DNA of 64,000 nucleotides from Thainema sp966674685 (GCA_966674685.1 CBKWJC010000006.1:47308-111307), one strand, 5' to 3'; positions 34,103 through 44,774 are shown, counted from the stretch's first letter. Made by a program: numbers and translations. The notes: generated by a model not told the origin, from the letters alone.

Positions 34103-35104
34103 TTAGGGGTGATTGGGGCACCAAGCTTCCAGTTCGTCGAGAAAACGGCTGCGTGTAACTTCATCGAGGATGGCTTGCTGAAAGGCATTTTGCGTCCAGC
34201 GTTTGAGGTTTTGTGGTGTTGCCTGTCGCTCGGTCATGAGTCGGCATAGCTCATCCGTTAAGTTGCAGCCAAAAAAGGTTGGGTCATCAGAATTAACGGT
34301 CACTGCGACACCTGCTGCATCTAGATCGAAGATAGGATGGTCTTGATAGGACGCGACGTTTTGTAGTCGTTCATTCGACGTTGGACAGGCTTCAACCGTA
34401 ACGTTGCGATCGCGCAAGAGCGCAACTACGTCTGGATTCTGAATAGCTGACGTGCCGTGGCCAATTTGGGTAATGCCGAGTTGCTCAACGGCGATCTGGA
34501 TACTCTCCGGGCCAGTCATTTCGCCAGCATGCACTTTGACTCGTTTGCCAACTGTTCTAGCAAGATCAAAAGCGGGTCTAAACAGATCAGCAGGCCACCC
34601 AACCTCATCTCCTTGAAGGTCATATCCGGCAACGATATCAACCGATTGTGTCCGCTTCACCCAAGTAATCGCTTCCTCCACGCCGTGCGATCGCATCAAA
34701 CCAACAAAAATGCGAATAATACAGTTGTGAGTACGCGCTTTTTCAAGCTCTGCGCTCAAAGCATCCCATACCTTATTGAGGGATACACCATGCCGCTCAG
34801 CCATTGCGGGTGAGAAATTAACTTCGGCATAGCGAATATTTTGCACGATCAGACTATTCGCAACCTCTTGAATCAGCTCAGCATAACCATTAGGAGTCTG
34901 TAGCCACGGATGAATATATTGCTGAAACAGCACTTGAAATTCACCAAAATGAGCAAACCGGAAATCTGGTGCATACCACGATGGAACCTTCGGTAACTCG
35001 GTACCGTAATACTGTTGATGAGCATTACGAAGGGTTGACCAACGGGGAGCACCCTCCAAATGAAGGTGCAACTCTGCTTTAGGCATCGTGATCAAGTTAA
35101 ACAT
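34103..35104 (-). CDS. add: Adenosine deaminase family protein
   Basis: A zinc-dependent amidohydrolase of about 333 residues. Metal and catalytic motifs: HLHLEG near the N-terminus, the VHAGEMTGPESI segment (His and catalytic Glu), GHGTS and NSDDP. Deaminates adenosine, deoxyadenosine, or adenine-type nucleosides; a related aminofutalosine branch exists and cannot be excluded. ATG at 35104 follows a GTG two codons earlier. Confidence 0.9.
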   Translation of the reverse strand: MFNLITMPKAELHLHLEGAPRWSTLRNAHQQYYGTELPKVPSWYAPDFRFAHFGEFQVLFQQYIHPWLQTPNGYAELIQEVANSLIVQNIRYAEVNFSPAMAERHGVSLNKVWDALSAELEKARTHNCIIRIFVGLMRSHGVEEAITWVKRTQSVDIVAGYDLQGDEVGWPADLFRPAFDLARTVGKRVKVHAGEMTGPESIQIAVEQLGITQIGHGTSAIQNPDVVALLRDRNVTVEACPTSNERLQNVASYQDHPIFDLDAAGVAVTVNSDDPTFFGCNLTDELCRLMTERQATPQNLKRWTQNAFQQAILDEVTRSRFLDELEAWCPNHP

Positions 35105-35287
35105 CGGCACAGTGCGTCATTTTTATATACTCGATCAGCTCAATTTCATTGTCGCCCAGATCGCTTAAATGAGTCCGAAGAGCGGTTTCTGGAGCGCCAT
35201 TGTTCACTTCACAGGCTATACTTCCCTACTCTATAAGCGCCTGCATCTGACCCCACTGAATGACAAAACCAACAATACACAACCTAA

Positions 35288-35324
35288 ACAATGGGGGAAC
35301 GCCCTTCGGGCGTTCCCCCATTGT
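35288..35324. repeat. Long palindrome (GC-rich)
   Basis: ACAATGGGGGAACGCCC-ttc-GGGCGTTCCCCCATTGT, perfect. It abuts the family A copy at 35327. Confidence 0.75.
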
Positions 35325-35326
35325 CC

Positions 35327-35427
35327 TATATGAAGTCTGGTTGAAAACCCGTAATTTTTTGTGAAACATTTGCTCCGCAAACGTTTCACAAAAAATAAAT
35401 TGGATTCTTGCACACAGACTTTATATT
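35327..35427. repeat. MITE-like hairpin element, family A, copy 3
   Basis: Terminal inverted repeats TATATGAAGTCTG and, on the other strand, TATAAAGTCTGTGTGCAAG; central palindrome at 35354-35396 (TTTTTTGTGAAAC...). This is the most complete copy and shows that the element has real ends, with TATAT on both sides. It lies between the deaminase and adhesin genes. Confidence 0.7.
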
Positions 35428-35483
35428 GAGATGCGCTTATTTATGGCAACCTACTTAACCACAGACTTCAGAGGCATCAGGGA

Positions 35484-38400
35484 CTAAACCACTGGACTCC
35501 AGTTTGCATTGGCAATGTCTGGCAAGATTGGAGCCGATCCAATTCGCTCACCGTTCTCTATAAACCACGTCGTGGTTAAACCGCTTGTATTATTGCGCCA
35601 CAGCAAATCATCTGCCAGACCATCCCCATCGAAGTCTGAGGCACCTTCAATCCTCCAGTTAGGATTAGCTAATTCAGGGAGAGGCTGCGTTGTATGAGAC
35701 CCATCTGGCTCAACAAACCAAACCGTATTTTGACCTGTTGAGTAATTACGCCATACAACATCGTCTAGCTGTCCATCGTCATCAAAATTGCCGACGCCAG
35801 CAATCTCCCACCCTCTCCCTGATGGCACATCATCTAACGTGATCGTTCCAGCCCGCTCAGTGCCGTTCATGAGCCAGATGACATTCCTCCCTGTCTCCTG
35901 ATTACGCCAAACCAAATCATCGCGAAGCGAACTATCAGTCGAGAAATCACCTACTCCCTGAAGGCGCCAGTTGCTGTTCACAATTGGGTCGAGGCTTGCT
36001 GCTCTGGCGCGGGTGCTACCGTCTATAAACCAAACCGTATTTTGGCCTGTTGAATAATTACGCCAGACGAGATCATCCTGACCGTCACCGTCAAAATCAC
36101 CCACTCCCTCTATCCGCCAATTTACATTGCCAACAGGCGGCAATGTATCACCTTGGATACGAGCATTAGTCTCATCCAACAACCAGATAGAGTTCTGCCC
36201 ATTAGCATAGTTGCGCCATACAATATCGGGCAGGTCATCCCGGTTGAAGTCTGGAAAGCGCGAGTTACCAATCATGGCCTGCACAGAAGTGGACAGTGAT
36301 TGCCCTACTTCATCTGTAACCATGACCGAAATATCGTAATCACCCGGTTCATCAAAGGTGACATCGACTGCCACTTCCGTCTGTCCCGGAGCCAAGGTTG
36401 TGACGATTGGCCCATTTACCGTGTTAACCGTCACTGCATGGACATCCCCCGGATCCTCATCCTCAAAACTGATGTTCAGTGTATAGGGGATGCCACTTGT
36501 TCGGATCGTGCCAGGTTCAACCACTAAATTGGTCGGTGCATCGTTGGCATCGGTCAAGTTAATCGTCACGCTGCCACTGCCAATGGCACCTGATTCATCG
36601 GTTGCGGTGACGCCTAGAGCGAAATCAGACTGAAGCTCAAAATTCAGATCGTCTACATCTGCAACGGTAATTTGACCGATACTGCTGATTGCAAATGGGC
36701 CAGTGCCATCTCCATCCAAATCATCATTGCCAGTGGTAATTGACCATGCCGTAATCGTGTCACCGTCTGGATCCGTAGCCGATACAGTACCGATAACGCT
36801 GCCATTGGGTAAATTTTCCTCAACAGATATAACTTGATCAGGAGGAATAATGGGTGGCTCATTGACATCGTCGATGTTGATCGTGATATTTTCAGTGTCC
36901 GATAGATCACCGTCACTTGCCTGGACTTGCAGTGTGTAGCTGGTCGGTGGATTCTCAAAGTTGAGATCATCTGAATCAGCAACGAACAGTTGGCCTGCCG
37001 CATCAATTCCAAAGGCACTTGTAGAATCGCCATCCCTATCCGGATTGCCCGATACAATTGTCCAGGTCAACTCATCTTCTTCTGGATCAACTACCTCCAC
37101 AGTACCGATCACTGTATCAACAGGCGAATTTTCATCCACATTGAAGATCTGATTGGGAGTAATACTAGGAGCCTCATTGACATCATTGATGGCAATATTT
37201 ACCGCTGCGCTATCTGTATTGCCAGCTGGATCAGTAACTTGAACATCAATCGTGTAGTTATCAGCAACCTCAAAATCAAGATCGTCGCCATCCTGGACAA
37301 ACAAGCGGCCTGTTATCGGATTCAGGCCAAAGGCGTTAGCTCCATCGCCATCAACATCTGGATTACCATTGACAATCGCCCATGTGAGCGGGTCATCTTC
37401 CGGATCACCACCTGAGATAAAGCCGATCTCTTCACCAATTGCCGCATTTTCGTCTATGGTAAAGAGCTGCCCAGACATAATGCTCGGTGGCTCATTGACA
37501 TTTTCAACTTCGATTGTGACAGTGCCTGTTCCAATCTCGCCAAAGGCGTCAATGACCGTTACTGTAAGCTCATAGTTGGGTGTCGCCTCGAAATCTAGTT
37601 CGTCGCCATCGGTCACTGTAATTAGGCCGCTAGAGCTAATCCGAAATGGACGAATGCCATCGCCGTCGCTATCTAGATTGCCGTCTGTAATAGCCCAGTT
37701 TGTCGTATTGCCTTCTGGGTCGCCAGCCATGACCATGCCGACTTCGGTGCCATTAGCTGAATTTTCTGGAACAGTTAGGATTTGCCCTTCAGGAACAACG
37801 GGTGGTTCATTGACATTCGTCAAATTAACCGTGAAGGTTGTTGTATCGCTGAACTCTGCATCGGTGACGGTTAGCTCCAAATTGAATATCGGATTGGTTT
37901 CAAAGTCTAGATCGCCACTGTCAGCAACAGTGATGACGCCGCTGTCGCTGATGATGAAAGCATTCGTCCCATCGCCATCTAAGTCAACGTTGCCGTTGGT
38001 AATCGACCAGTTCAGCACCTCGTCGGTATCTGGATCAGTCGCTATAACCGTGCCGATAACTGTGCCATCAGCGCTGTTTTCAGGCAGCGTTGCAGAGAGG
38101 GTTTGATCTGGATCAATAACGGGGGGTTCGTTGACATCCGTTACTTCAACTTGCACAACGGCAGTGCCGATTTCTCCGCCGCTATCTTCAGCTAGAATCG
38201 TCAGATCGTAGAGGTTGGGTTCTGTTTCAAAGTCTAAGTCGCCTGCATCGTTGACGATGATTTGGCCCGCTTCATCAATGGCAAAGGCCGCATTGCCGTC
38301 TCCGTCCAAATCTGGATTCGATTCTTCTGCAATTGACCAAAGTAGTGCGTCGTTTAATTCGCCTTCTGGATCAGTCACGCTGATTTGTCCAACAACGGTT

Positions 38401-41400
38401 CCCTCTGCGGAATTTTCAGGCACCGTAAAGAGCTGATCCGGCGCAATTTCTGGTGGCTCGTTGACGTTGTTGATCGTGACTGTGATATCAGCTGTATCGC
38501 TAGATGTACCGTCGCTGGCTTGGACAGTGAGGGTGTAGCTCGTGTCGTAAGCCTCAAAATCTAGATCCCCGCTATCGGCAACGAATAAGGCTCCCGTTGT
38601 GCTGTCAATGCCAAAGGCGGCTATCCCGTCTCCATCATTATCCGGATTTGTGTCGTTATCAATTGCCCAGTCGGTTACATTCTCTTCTGGATCGAGGACT
38701 TCGACCATGCCAAAGAACGTATCTTCAGGAGTGTTTTCGTCAACGCTGAAGCTTTGGCCTTCGGGAATTTCCGGCGGTTCGTTTTCGTTAATGACTTCAA
38801 TGGTGACAGTGGCTAGATCGGTATTGCCCGCTGTATCCGTTGCACGAACTGAGAGGGTGTAGTTGGAATCGATTTCAAAATCTAAGTCTTCTGGATCTGC
38901 AACAAAGATAGTTCCGGTACCCGCATTGATCCCAAAGGTCGGGGTTTGATCGCCGTTTGGATCGGGATTGCCGCCTAAGATGGCCCAGGTTAGCCCGTTG
39001 GCATCTGCCGCGTCTGGGTCAGTGCCTGTGAGCGTACCAACGATGGTGTTAAAGGGGGCGGATTCAGAAACTGTAAAGGTTTGTCCATCAGTAATGCTGG
39101 GTGGCTCGTTCACATCGGTTAAGTTAATCTGAACCAGCTCTGTGGTTGTGTCGCCGAATTCATCAATGACGGTGACTTCGATGCCGTAACTGGACGTTGA
39201 TTCGAAATCTAGCTCATCGCCATCGGTGACGCGAATGGTGCCTGTCCCATCAATCGCAAAGGGGGTGGTTCCATCTCCATCTTCGTCAAGATTGCCCTCT
39301 GTGATCGCCCAGGTTGTAATGTTGTTTTCTGGATCGTTGGCCTGCACGGTACCGATAACTGTGCCGTTGGCAGAATTTTCTGGCACAGTCAGAATCTGCC
39401 CAACGGGGATTACGGGTGGTTCATTGACGTTGATGAGGCCAATGGTGACTGTGGTTTGATCAGTTAACTCTCCATCACTAACTTCGACTTCTAGTGTGTA
39501 GGTTGAAGTGGTTTCGAAGTCGAGGTCATCCGCATCTGCGATCGCAATTTGCCCATTTTCATCAATCGAGAAAACAGGCGTTCCATCCTGATCGGGATCT
39601 AGGTTGCCGCCGACGATCGACCAGGTTAGCGTATCGCCCATATCCGGATCGGTGGCGCTAACTGTTCCAACGATTTCCCCAACCGCCGCATCTTCACGCA
39701 CCTCAAACGTCAGATCTTGATCTGGATCGATTACTGGCGGATCATTGGCATCGGTGACCGTGACGGTAAAGATCTCCTGATCGCTGGCACCTTCTTCATC
39801 CGTCGCTTGAATCAGCAGCTCAAATGCGTTATTTTCCCCTTCAAAATCGAGGTCATCAGCATCATTAACCGTCAGTTCACCCGTATTGGGATCAATGGCA
39901 AACGCTGCGTTGCCGTCCCCATCTGGATCAACATTACCGTCCTCAATCGACCAGGTAATGGTGGTGCTATCAATATCATCCGCCAGCAGAATTGCGATCG
40001 CAGTTCCCGCTGTAGCGGCTTCACTCACCTCCAGCGCAAAGCCTTGATTCGGATCAATAACGGGCGGATCATTAACCGGATTGACAAATACCGAAACGTC
40101 ACTAGTAGTACTCGATATTGCCGTGCTGCCGCCATTAACAGACGCATTTATTGCCACACGCGACGTTGATCCAACAGTAAAACTGCGCGTATAGCTATTA
40201 TCAAGTGCTCGCACCCTCAAGACCGGAGGCGTACCGTTATAGTTAGCTGCGGGTCTAAACCGCAGCAGCGTACTGGCTGACAGCGCCAGAGCCGCCGTAT
40301 CACTGACGCTGCCGATATTGAACCAGTTAGTCCCACTATCGGTCGAATACTGCCAGCGCCCCTGCGTCAGAGAACTGGCTGTATTAGCCGTGACAGCTAC
40401 ACCTGCCAATGAGCCATTAGGATCAATATCATTAAAGACAGGTGAAATCAAACTCGATACCGAGGTACCAGTTGGGCTTAGCGTATCCTCGTCAACCGCA
40501 GGCAGTTCAACATTACCCAGTAAGTTCGGCGCATCGTTAGCCGAGGTCACATTAACCGTGACAGCAACGTTGTCGGTCGCACCATCATCATCCTGTACCT
40601 GCACCAAGAAGGTTTCAGAACCACTAAAATTCACTCCCGGCGTATAGGTCACCACACCATTGGCATCAACCGAAGCCGTACCACTTTGAGGCGTTTGTAC
40701 AACTTGCCAAGTAAACGTATCATCCCCAGGGTCAGTCGCCGTCAGTGTCACTGTTCCAGGCGTTGTTGAATCCTCTTGCACCGTAATCGTAGGATTCGCC
40801 TGATCAATAATAGGCGCAACATTCTGAATTAGATACGAAGCCGTATCAGAAGCTGTGTCATCAGAAGTCGTATCGTCAACTGTCACACTGATCGTGTAAG
40901 GTTCTCCGCCAGAGGCATTATCTTCATACAGGTGATCCACATTAAAGAAAAAGATGCCCGTTCCCGTTTCATCAATATCACCACCGTTAATCAGAGTGAC
41001 ATCAGTCGTTGTCCCATCACCCCAATCAATCGTCGCAGTATAATCCTCTGGATTAACCCCATCGGTATCCCGAAATGTCGCATTCAGTGTGACAGTTGAT
41101 CCCTCATTCTGCGGCGAAGCCGGATCAATCACGATGCTGGAGATTTCAACCACAAAGGTTGACGCATAAGTATTTAAGGTATCAGGCGTAAAAGCAAGCG
41201 CCAGCGGCTCATGAGCTAATGCGCCTACGACTCGATCCAGCCGCCAATCTCCTCCCTGTGCTGTGGTTCCCACCAATCGTGAAGACGCATGAACCGTCGA
41301 TTGAGTCAGTTTCTGCAACTGATCAACAAACTCCGAACCTGCATCTCCTGACGCAACTCGGCAACCATACACAACAATATGAGGTGCCAGTGTCCCCCAC

Positions 41401-41711
41401 TGCCTTAGCTCTGCTGAATAACGCTGTAGCGTATCTAAACTGAGCGGCTGATTTCCTAAGTACAAACAACCCGGCGAACCATGCGACACTATGTGTAGCG
41501 TAATAGGCGTGGCAACTCCGTAATCTGCTCGAGCTTGCTGCACAATACGGGTAATTTGCTGAATACCATCAGCTTGAGCATCGAGCAAATGGGTAATAGC
41601 CCCAGTATTCGCTCCATCGAGTAAGTGTTGATAATCTTTGACCCCTGGATCAATAATCAAAACCTGAAGGGTGGCCGTAGAAGCATTGGAAGAATGAAGA
41701 GTAGTAGTCAT
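35484..41711 (-). CDS. Giant surface adhesin: DUF4347, PKD-like, cadherin-type array, FG-GAP repeats
   Basis: About 2,075 residues from an ATG at 41711 (a TTG at 41753 would add 14). Order: DUF4347 domain (residues about 15-190, VLIIDPGVKDYQHLL, TLHIVSHGSPGCLYLG), a PKD-like module (WGDGT, DHLYEDN), two further Ig-like modules, eleven cadherin-like repeats of about 106 residues, each with ENS-x-GT-VIGTV, D-x-DGDG, DLDFE and NEPP, one more Ig-like repeat, and five C-terminal FG-GAP/VCBS-like blades (DFDGDGQDDLVWRN). Very acidic, with many Ca-binding DxDGDG loops. No classical signal peptide; DUF4347 proteins are exported, probably by a type I system not in the window. Probably adhesion or biofilm. 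Single gene. Confidence 0.92.
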   Translation of the reverse strand: MTTTLHSSNASTATLQVLIIDPGVKDYQHLLDGANTGAITHLLDAQADGIQQITRIVQQARADYGVATPITLHIVSHGSPGCLYLGNQPLSLDTLQRYSAELRQWGTLAPHIVVYGCRVASGDAGSEFVDQLQKLTQSTVHASSRLVGTTAQGGDWRLDRVVGALAHEPLALAFTPDTLNTYASTFVVEISSIVIDPASPQNEGSTVTLNATFRDTDGVNPEDYTATIDWGDGTTTDVTLINGGDIDETGTGIFFFNVDHLYEDNASGGEPYTISVTVDDTTSDDTASDTASYLIQNVAPIIDQANPTITVQEDSTTPGTVTLTATDPGDDTFTWQVVQTPQSGTASVDANGVVTYTPGVNFSGSETFLVQVQDDDGATDNVAVTVNVTSANDAPNLLGNVELPAVDEDTLSPTGTSVSSLISPVFNDIDPNGSLAGVAVTANTASSLTQGRWQYSTDSGTNWFNIGSVSDTAALALSASTLLRFRPAANYNGTPPVLRVRALDNSYTRSFTVGSTSRVAINASVNGGSTAISSTTSDVSVFVNPVNDPPVIDPNQGFALEVSEAATAGTAIAILLADDIDSTTITWSIEDGNVDPDGDGNAAFAIDPNTGELTVNDADDLDFEGENNAFELLIQATDEEGASDQEIFTVTVTDANDPPVIDPDQDLTFEVREDAAVGEIVGTVSATDPDMGDTLTWSIVGGNLDPDQDGTPVFSIDENGQIAIADADDLDFETTSTYTLEVEVSDGELTDQTTVTIGLINVNEPPVIPVGQILTVPENSANGTVIGTVQANDPENNITTWAITEGNLDEDGDGTTPFAIDGTGTIRVTDGDELDFESTSSYGIEVTVIDEFGDTTTELVQINLTDVNEPPSITDGQTFTVSESAPFNTIVGTLTGTDPDAADANGLTWAILGGNPDPNGDQTPTFGINAGTGTIFVADPEDLDFEIDSNYTLSVRATDTAGNTDLATVTIEVINENEPPEIPEGQSFSVDENTPEDTFFGMVEVLDPEENVTDWAIDNDTNPDNDGDGIAAFGIDSTTGALFVADSGDLDFEAYDTSYTLTVQASDGTSSDTADITVTINNVNEPPEIAPDQLFTVPENSAEGTVVGQISVTDPEGELNDALLWSIAEESNPDLDGDGNAAFAIDEAGQIIVNDAGDLDFETEPNLYDLTILAEDSGGEIGTAVVQVEVTDVNEPPVIDPDQTLSATLPENSADGTVIGTVIATDPDTDEVLNWSITNGNVDLDGDGTNAFIISDSGVITVADSGDLDFETNPIFNLELTVTDAEFSDTTTFTVNLTNVNEPPVVPEGQILTVPENSANGTEVGMVMAGDPEGNTTNWAITDGNLDSDGDGIRPFRISSSGLITVTDGDELDFEATPNYELTVTVIDAFGEIGTGTVTIEVENVNEPPSIMSGQLFTIDENAAIGEEIGFISGGDPEDDPLTWAIVNGNPDVDGDGANAFGLNPITGRLFVQDGDDLDFEVADNYTIDVQVTDPAGNTDSAAVNIAINDVNEAPSITPNQIFNVDENSPVDTVIGTVEVVDPEEDELTWTIVSGNPDRDGDSTSAFGIDAAGQLFVADSDDLNFENPPTSYTLQVQASDGDLSDTENITINIDDVNEPPIIPPDQVISVEENLPNGSVIGTVSATDPDGDTITAWSITTGNDDLDGDGTGPFAISSIGQITVADVDDLNFELQSDFALGVTATDESGAIGSGSVTINLTDANDAPTNLVVEPGTIRTSGIPYTLNISFEDEDPGDVHAVTVNTVNGPIVTTLAPGQTEVAVDVTFDEPGDYDISVMVTDEVGQSLSTSVQAMIGNSRFPDFNRDDLPDIVWRNYANGQNSIWLLDETNARIQGDTLPPVGNVNWRIEGVGDFDGDGQDDLVWRNYSTGQNTVWFIDGSTRARAASLDPIVNSNWRLQGVGDFSTDSSLRDDLVWRNQETGRNVIWLMNGTERAGTITLDDVPSGRGWEIAGVGNFDDDGQLDDVVWRNYSTGQNTVWFVEPDGSHTTQPLPELANPNWRIEGASDFDGDGLADDLLWRNNTSGLTTTWFIENGERIGSAPILPDIANANWSPVV
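36540..40075 (-). repeat. Cadherin-type repeat array with a five-repeat super-period
   Basis: Eleven units of about 318 bases. Pairwise comparison shows that repeat 3 is most like 8, 4 like 9, 5 like 10, 2 like 7, and 1 like 6 and 11, i.e. a higher-order period of about 1.61 kb. See findings. Confidence 0.8.
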
Positions 41712-42612
41712 AGCGTTTTCTGATACAGCACTACAGAGATTGACGGGTTGCAAAGACCAATACCCATCAGATAGCGATTTTCGGTAGAAACCAATAAACC
41801 ATAAACGCAGTCTGCGAATTTGATTTCTAGCTGTTACTTATGTTTACGTCTACCGCGTTTACTGCGTCCGACATTAAAGAAACTGTGTTAACAATCATTC
41901 GTGCTTTCTGCACATGAAAGTCAAGTATTTTACAAACGGGAGTTAAGTATAGTACAAACTCTTCGATTGGACATTTTTCGTAATGAAATAATTTTGCTTT
42001 GTATAAAAACTATGACAAAAACTTCTAGTTTCCATAGAGTTTCTACAGAGGTCATCTCAATCGAGGCTGCGCCTAGAAAGATTTGGTACCAGGGCTTATG
42101 CAGTAGCATCAATAAGCAGAGAGCTGATGCTCCTTGCCTCGACGTTAATCTGAAAATTCGCGCACGTTTGCGTAAGTCTTAGCTGGCTTAAATCTGTCTA
42201 GAGAGGTATGACGGAATTTATTAAATGGCGTAGCTGCCTAAAAACTCTAGCAAAGGCAAAAAATTCGCATCTTAGCCCGAAATCTAAAGTGTCTGCTTAG
42301 ATACTAGTTCACCAGGTATTAAGACCAGCACTGTGACAAGTAAGTTTTGATGATTGAACTACACATGAATACAACCTTCAACTCTCGACGTTCATCCAGC
42401 AAAGTTCCTCAAAATAAAGCTGGCAGGCTATTAAAAACTACAGGCACTTTATCAATTGAATACTGCTGCTGCTGCCGATGATTCTGAAGTCAATGTACTA
42501 GTTAAAAGACAGCTTTTTTTATTGATTATGAGACAAAATAGCATCGAAGAAATGCTTTAAAAATGCCTTATTGACGGCTACCCTACTGTTGCAGGCTATG
42601 GGATATTCTCTT
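41712..42612. other. Long intergenic region upstream of the adhesin gene
   Basis: About 900 AT-rich bases between the adhesin start and the SDR stop. Short open frames (from 42012, 42209, 42350) lack good ribosome sites or recognisable motifs, so I list none. It probably holds the adhesin promoter. Confidence 0.5.
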
Positions 42613-43278
42613 TTACCAGGGAAGAATTTCGCCATTGCTGTGCCAAAATGTACCTGTATTTTCAAGTGACAGCGCATCAATCCTTGCCAATAACCTACTG
42701 ACTGCTTCTGTGGGTGTAATGCCGTTTTGAGTGAATCCGGTCATGCGGGTACTCACTAAACCTGGATGAAGAATGGCAACGGCGATTCCACGGGGTTTCA
42801 AATCATGAGATAGTGATTTACCTGCCATTGATACAGCGACTTTAGACATTCGATACCCATAGGAGCCGCCTGAAGTATTGTCTTCAATTGATCCCATGCG
42901 GCTGGTCATGATGGCAATTTTGCCGCCGTCTCTAATCATGGGCAGCAAAGCATGGGTTAAACGCAAAGTTCCGATCGCATTTACCTCAAACTGCTGGCGG
43001 ATACTTTCAAAATTTAAGTTGTCTAGACTGACTCGTTCAAGAATGCCCGCATTGTTGATTAAGACATCGAGCGTGATGCCCTCTAGCTTTTTAACTAATT
43101 GAGTAACCGATTTATCAGACGTGATATCAACATCGGTTTCAACCTGCACACCCAGCGACTCCAACTCTTCCGAAGATGATCGACAAACTGCAATGACATC
43201 GTCACCACGCTGCTGAAGCTGTTTGCAATATTCATAGCCAATGCCACGATTCGCTCCGGTTACGAGATAAGTCGCCAT
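42613..43278 (-). CDS. Short-chain dehydrogenase/reductase
   Basis: A 221-residue SDR with TGANRGIG (NADP-binding), NNAG and the catalytic S-Y-K (MTSRMGSI, then YGYRMSK). Closest in look to the C-factor/carbonyl-reductase type. The ATG at 43278 is chosen over an earlier TTG; GGA lies seven bases upstream. Substrate unknown. Confidence 0.9.
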   Translation of the reverse strand: MATYLVTGANRGIGYEYCKQLQQRGDDVIAVCRSSSEELESLGVQVETDVDITSDKSVTQLVKKLEGITLDVLINNAGILERVSLDNLNFESIRQQFEVNAIGTLRLTHALLPMIRDGGKIAIMTSRMGSIEDNTSGGSYGYRMSKVAVSMAGKSLSHDLKPRGIAVAILHPGLVSTRMTGFTQNGITPTEAVSRLLARIDALSLENTGTFWHSNGEILPW

Positions 43279-43350
43279 GTCATGTTCCAAATCAACGATT
43301 TGGGGTTACTACCCCCCATATAGACTACTGCAACATTGGTTTAACGTAAC

Positions 43351-44325
43351 TCATGTCCACCGTCGGCTATACACTTGACCATCGTCCCAGATTGATTTAA
43401 TCTGCGTACCAATAGCGCTGAAAAAGCCCCAAAAATAAAACACCCCGCGCACAGCGATTTTCACAGGTGATCCACTTTTATGACAAGGTGGACGGCCCAA
43501 TACATGACAGTCAAAAAGCCGCCAATACAGCCGTAAGCACTGCCCCACAGTCAGGTGCTTAAACGACATCAAAAAATGATTATGGTAGTGCGTCACCTGG
43601 TACTTTAGCGATCGCGTACTGATATCGTGGCAGCCGCCCGTTGGCTCACCCAAATGGACGAGCACGGCTTTGGGGTCGTACCAAATTTGATAGCCCGTGC
43701 GCCGAATTTCGAGACAAAAGTCGGATTCTTCCCGCACGGCACTGCCTCGGAAACGCTCGTCAAATCGCAGGCCATGCTGAGTAAATAATTCCCGCCGAAA
43801 GGACATGTTACAGCCCCGCGCTGAAATCACAGGCTGCGGCTGGGTGGTATGGACTAGATCAAGGTAATACCAGGCGATACCGGGATCCATTGCTTGGGGT
43901 GGCAGATACTCCTGAGTGAAACCGTCCGGCGAGTTTTCCATAATCATCCGGTCGAGCACCCGTCCAGCTACTGCGCCCACGTTAGCCTGTGCGATAAAGT
44001 TTTGGGCGTGGGCTTTGAGATAGCCTGGCTCCATCCGCACATCATCATCAATAAACACAATGATGTCGCCCGTTGTCTGGCTGATGCCGTAGTTTCGTGC
44101 TCCTGGCAAACTAGCCCACTTCAGCCGCAGCCAGCGAATGTTGCCCTGCTCCTCCAGGCTGCGTAAGCACTCCGTTGTCTCTGGCTCATGCTCCTGGGTT
44201 TGGTCAATTACCAATACTTCAAAGTTGGGATAATCCTGCTGCAATATATCCGTTAGGGTATCGCGCAGCGGTTCTTCGCGCTGGTAGGTGGGAATGATGA
44301 CGGAAATCGAGGGCCAGTTCGTCAT
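43351..44325 (-). CDS. Glycosyltransferase family 2
   Basis: A 324-residue GT-A glycosyltransferase: SVIIPTYQRE at the N-terminus, the DxD variant FIDDDV, and the RGCNMSFRRELF and VREESDFCLEIRRTGY segments of the acceptor region. The C-terminus has a weak hydrophobic part (VRGVFYFWGFFSAIG) that may sit on the membrane. Probably polysaccharide or glycoprotein synthesis; sugar and acceptor are unknown. It is divergent from atzG. Confidence 0.9.
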   Translation of the reverse strand: MTNWPSISVIIPTYQREEPLRDTLTDILQQDYPNFEVLVIDQTQEHEPETTECLRSLEEQGNIRWLRLKWASLPGARNYGISQTTGDIIVFIDDDVRMEPGYLKAHAQNFIAQANVGAVAGRVLDRMIMENSPDGFTQEYLPPQAMDPGIAWYYLDLVHTTQPQPVISARGCNMSFRRELFTQHGLRFDERFRGSAVREESDFCLEIRRTGYQIWYDPKAVLVHLGEPTGGCHDISTRSLKYQVTHYHNHFLMSFKHLTVGQCLRLYWRLFDCHVLGRPPCHKSGSPVKIAVRGVFYFWGFFSAIGTQIKSIWDDGQVYSRRWT

Positions 44326-44405
44326 AGCTCAAGATAGGGATTTAGGGCAAGTTTCCACTGTTAAGATACCCATTCTGTCTGTATGGGCGACATCTCCAAA
44401 ATTGT

Positions 44406-44418
44406 ATGTAAGTTACAT
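44406..44418. promoter_or_regulatory. Dyad ATGTAA-g-TTACAT between the GT2 and atzG genes
   Basis: A perfect 13-base palindrome in the divergent promoter region, like the one at 14888. Regulator unknown; the inner GTA-N7-TAC spacing is one base short of an NtcA box. Confidence 0.35.
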
Positions 44419-44532
44419 AGAACCCCGGTAATCGCACTCTTTCCCCTGCCACTCCTGCTCCCACGACCCCTTACTGCCTTTATATCTGTATGATGGAATT
44501 CATCGTTAAGTTGCGATCGCACTTCATCTGCC

Positions 44533-44754
44533 ATGTCGAATCCCTCCAGTCCCTCCAATCTGCCTAACACCACTCCAGACATCGACTTTGCTGCCTACGT
44601 TAACCACACTGCTCCGATGCTGGGGTTTTCGCTTACGCCTGAAACGCAGCAGGGCGTGGTTGAGAACCTAGAGCGCATTTATCCGATCGCTCAGTTGGTC
44701 AATGAGTTTCCGCTGCCCTATGAACTAGAAGCGGCTCCTCAGTTTGAGCCGTAG
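44533..44754 (+). CDS. atzG: AtzG-like DUF4089 protein
   Basis: A 73-residue protein with the DUF4089 pattern (FAAYVNHTAPMLGFSLTPETQQGVVENLERIYPIAQLVNEFPLP). AtzG forms a small helical subunit wrapped around AtzE to make 1-carboxybiuret hydrolase. The AtzE gene follows 102 bases downstream on the same strand; a long palindrome lies between them. The assignment is strengthened by this context. Confidence 0.88.
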   Translation: MSNPSSPSNLPNTTPDIDFAAYVNHTAPMLGFSLTPETQQGVVENLERIYPIAQLVNEFPLPYELEAAPQFEP

Positions 44755-44774
44755 TCAAAGCTGATGTTTAGTTT

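Noticed and set aside
41901..42182. 93-codon ORF upstream of the adhesin
   Set aside because: GTG start without ribosome site, no hydrophobic or conserved pattern.
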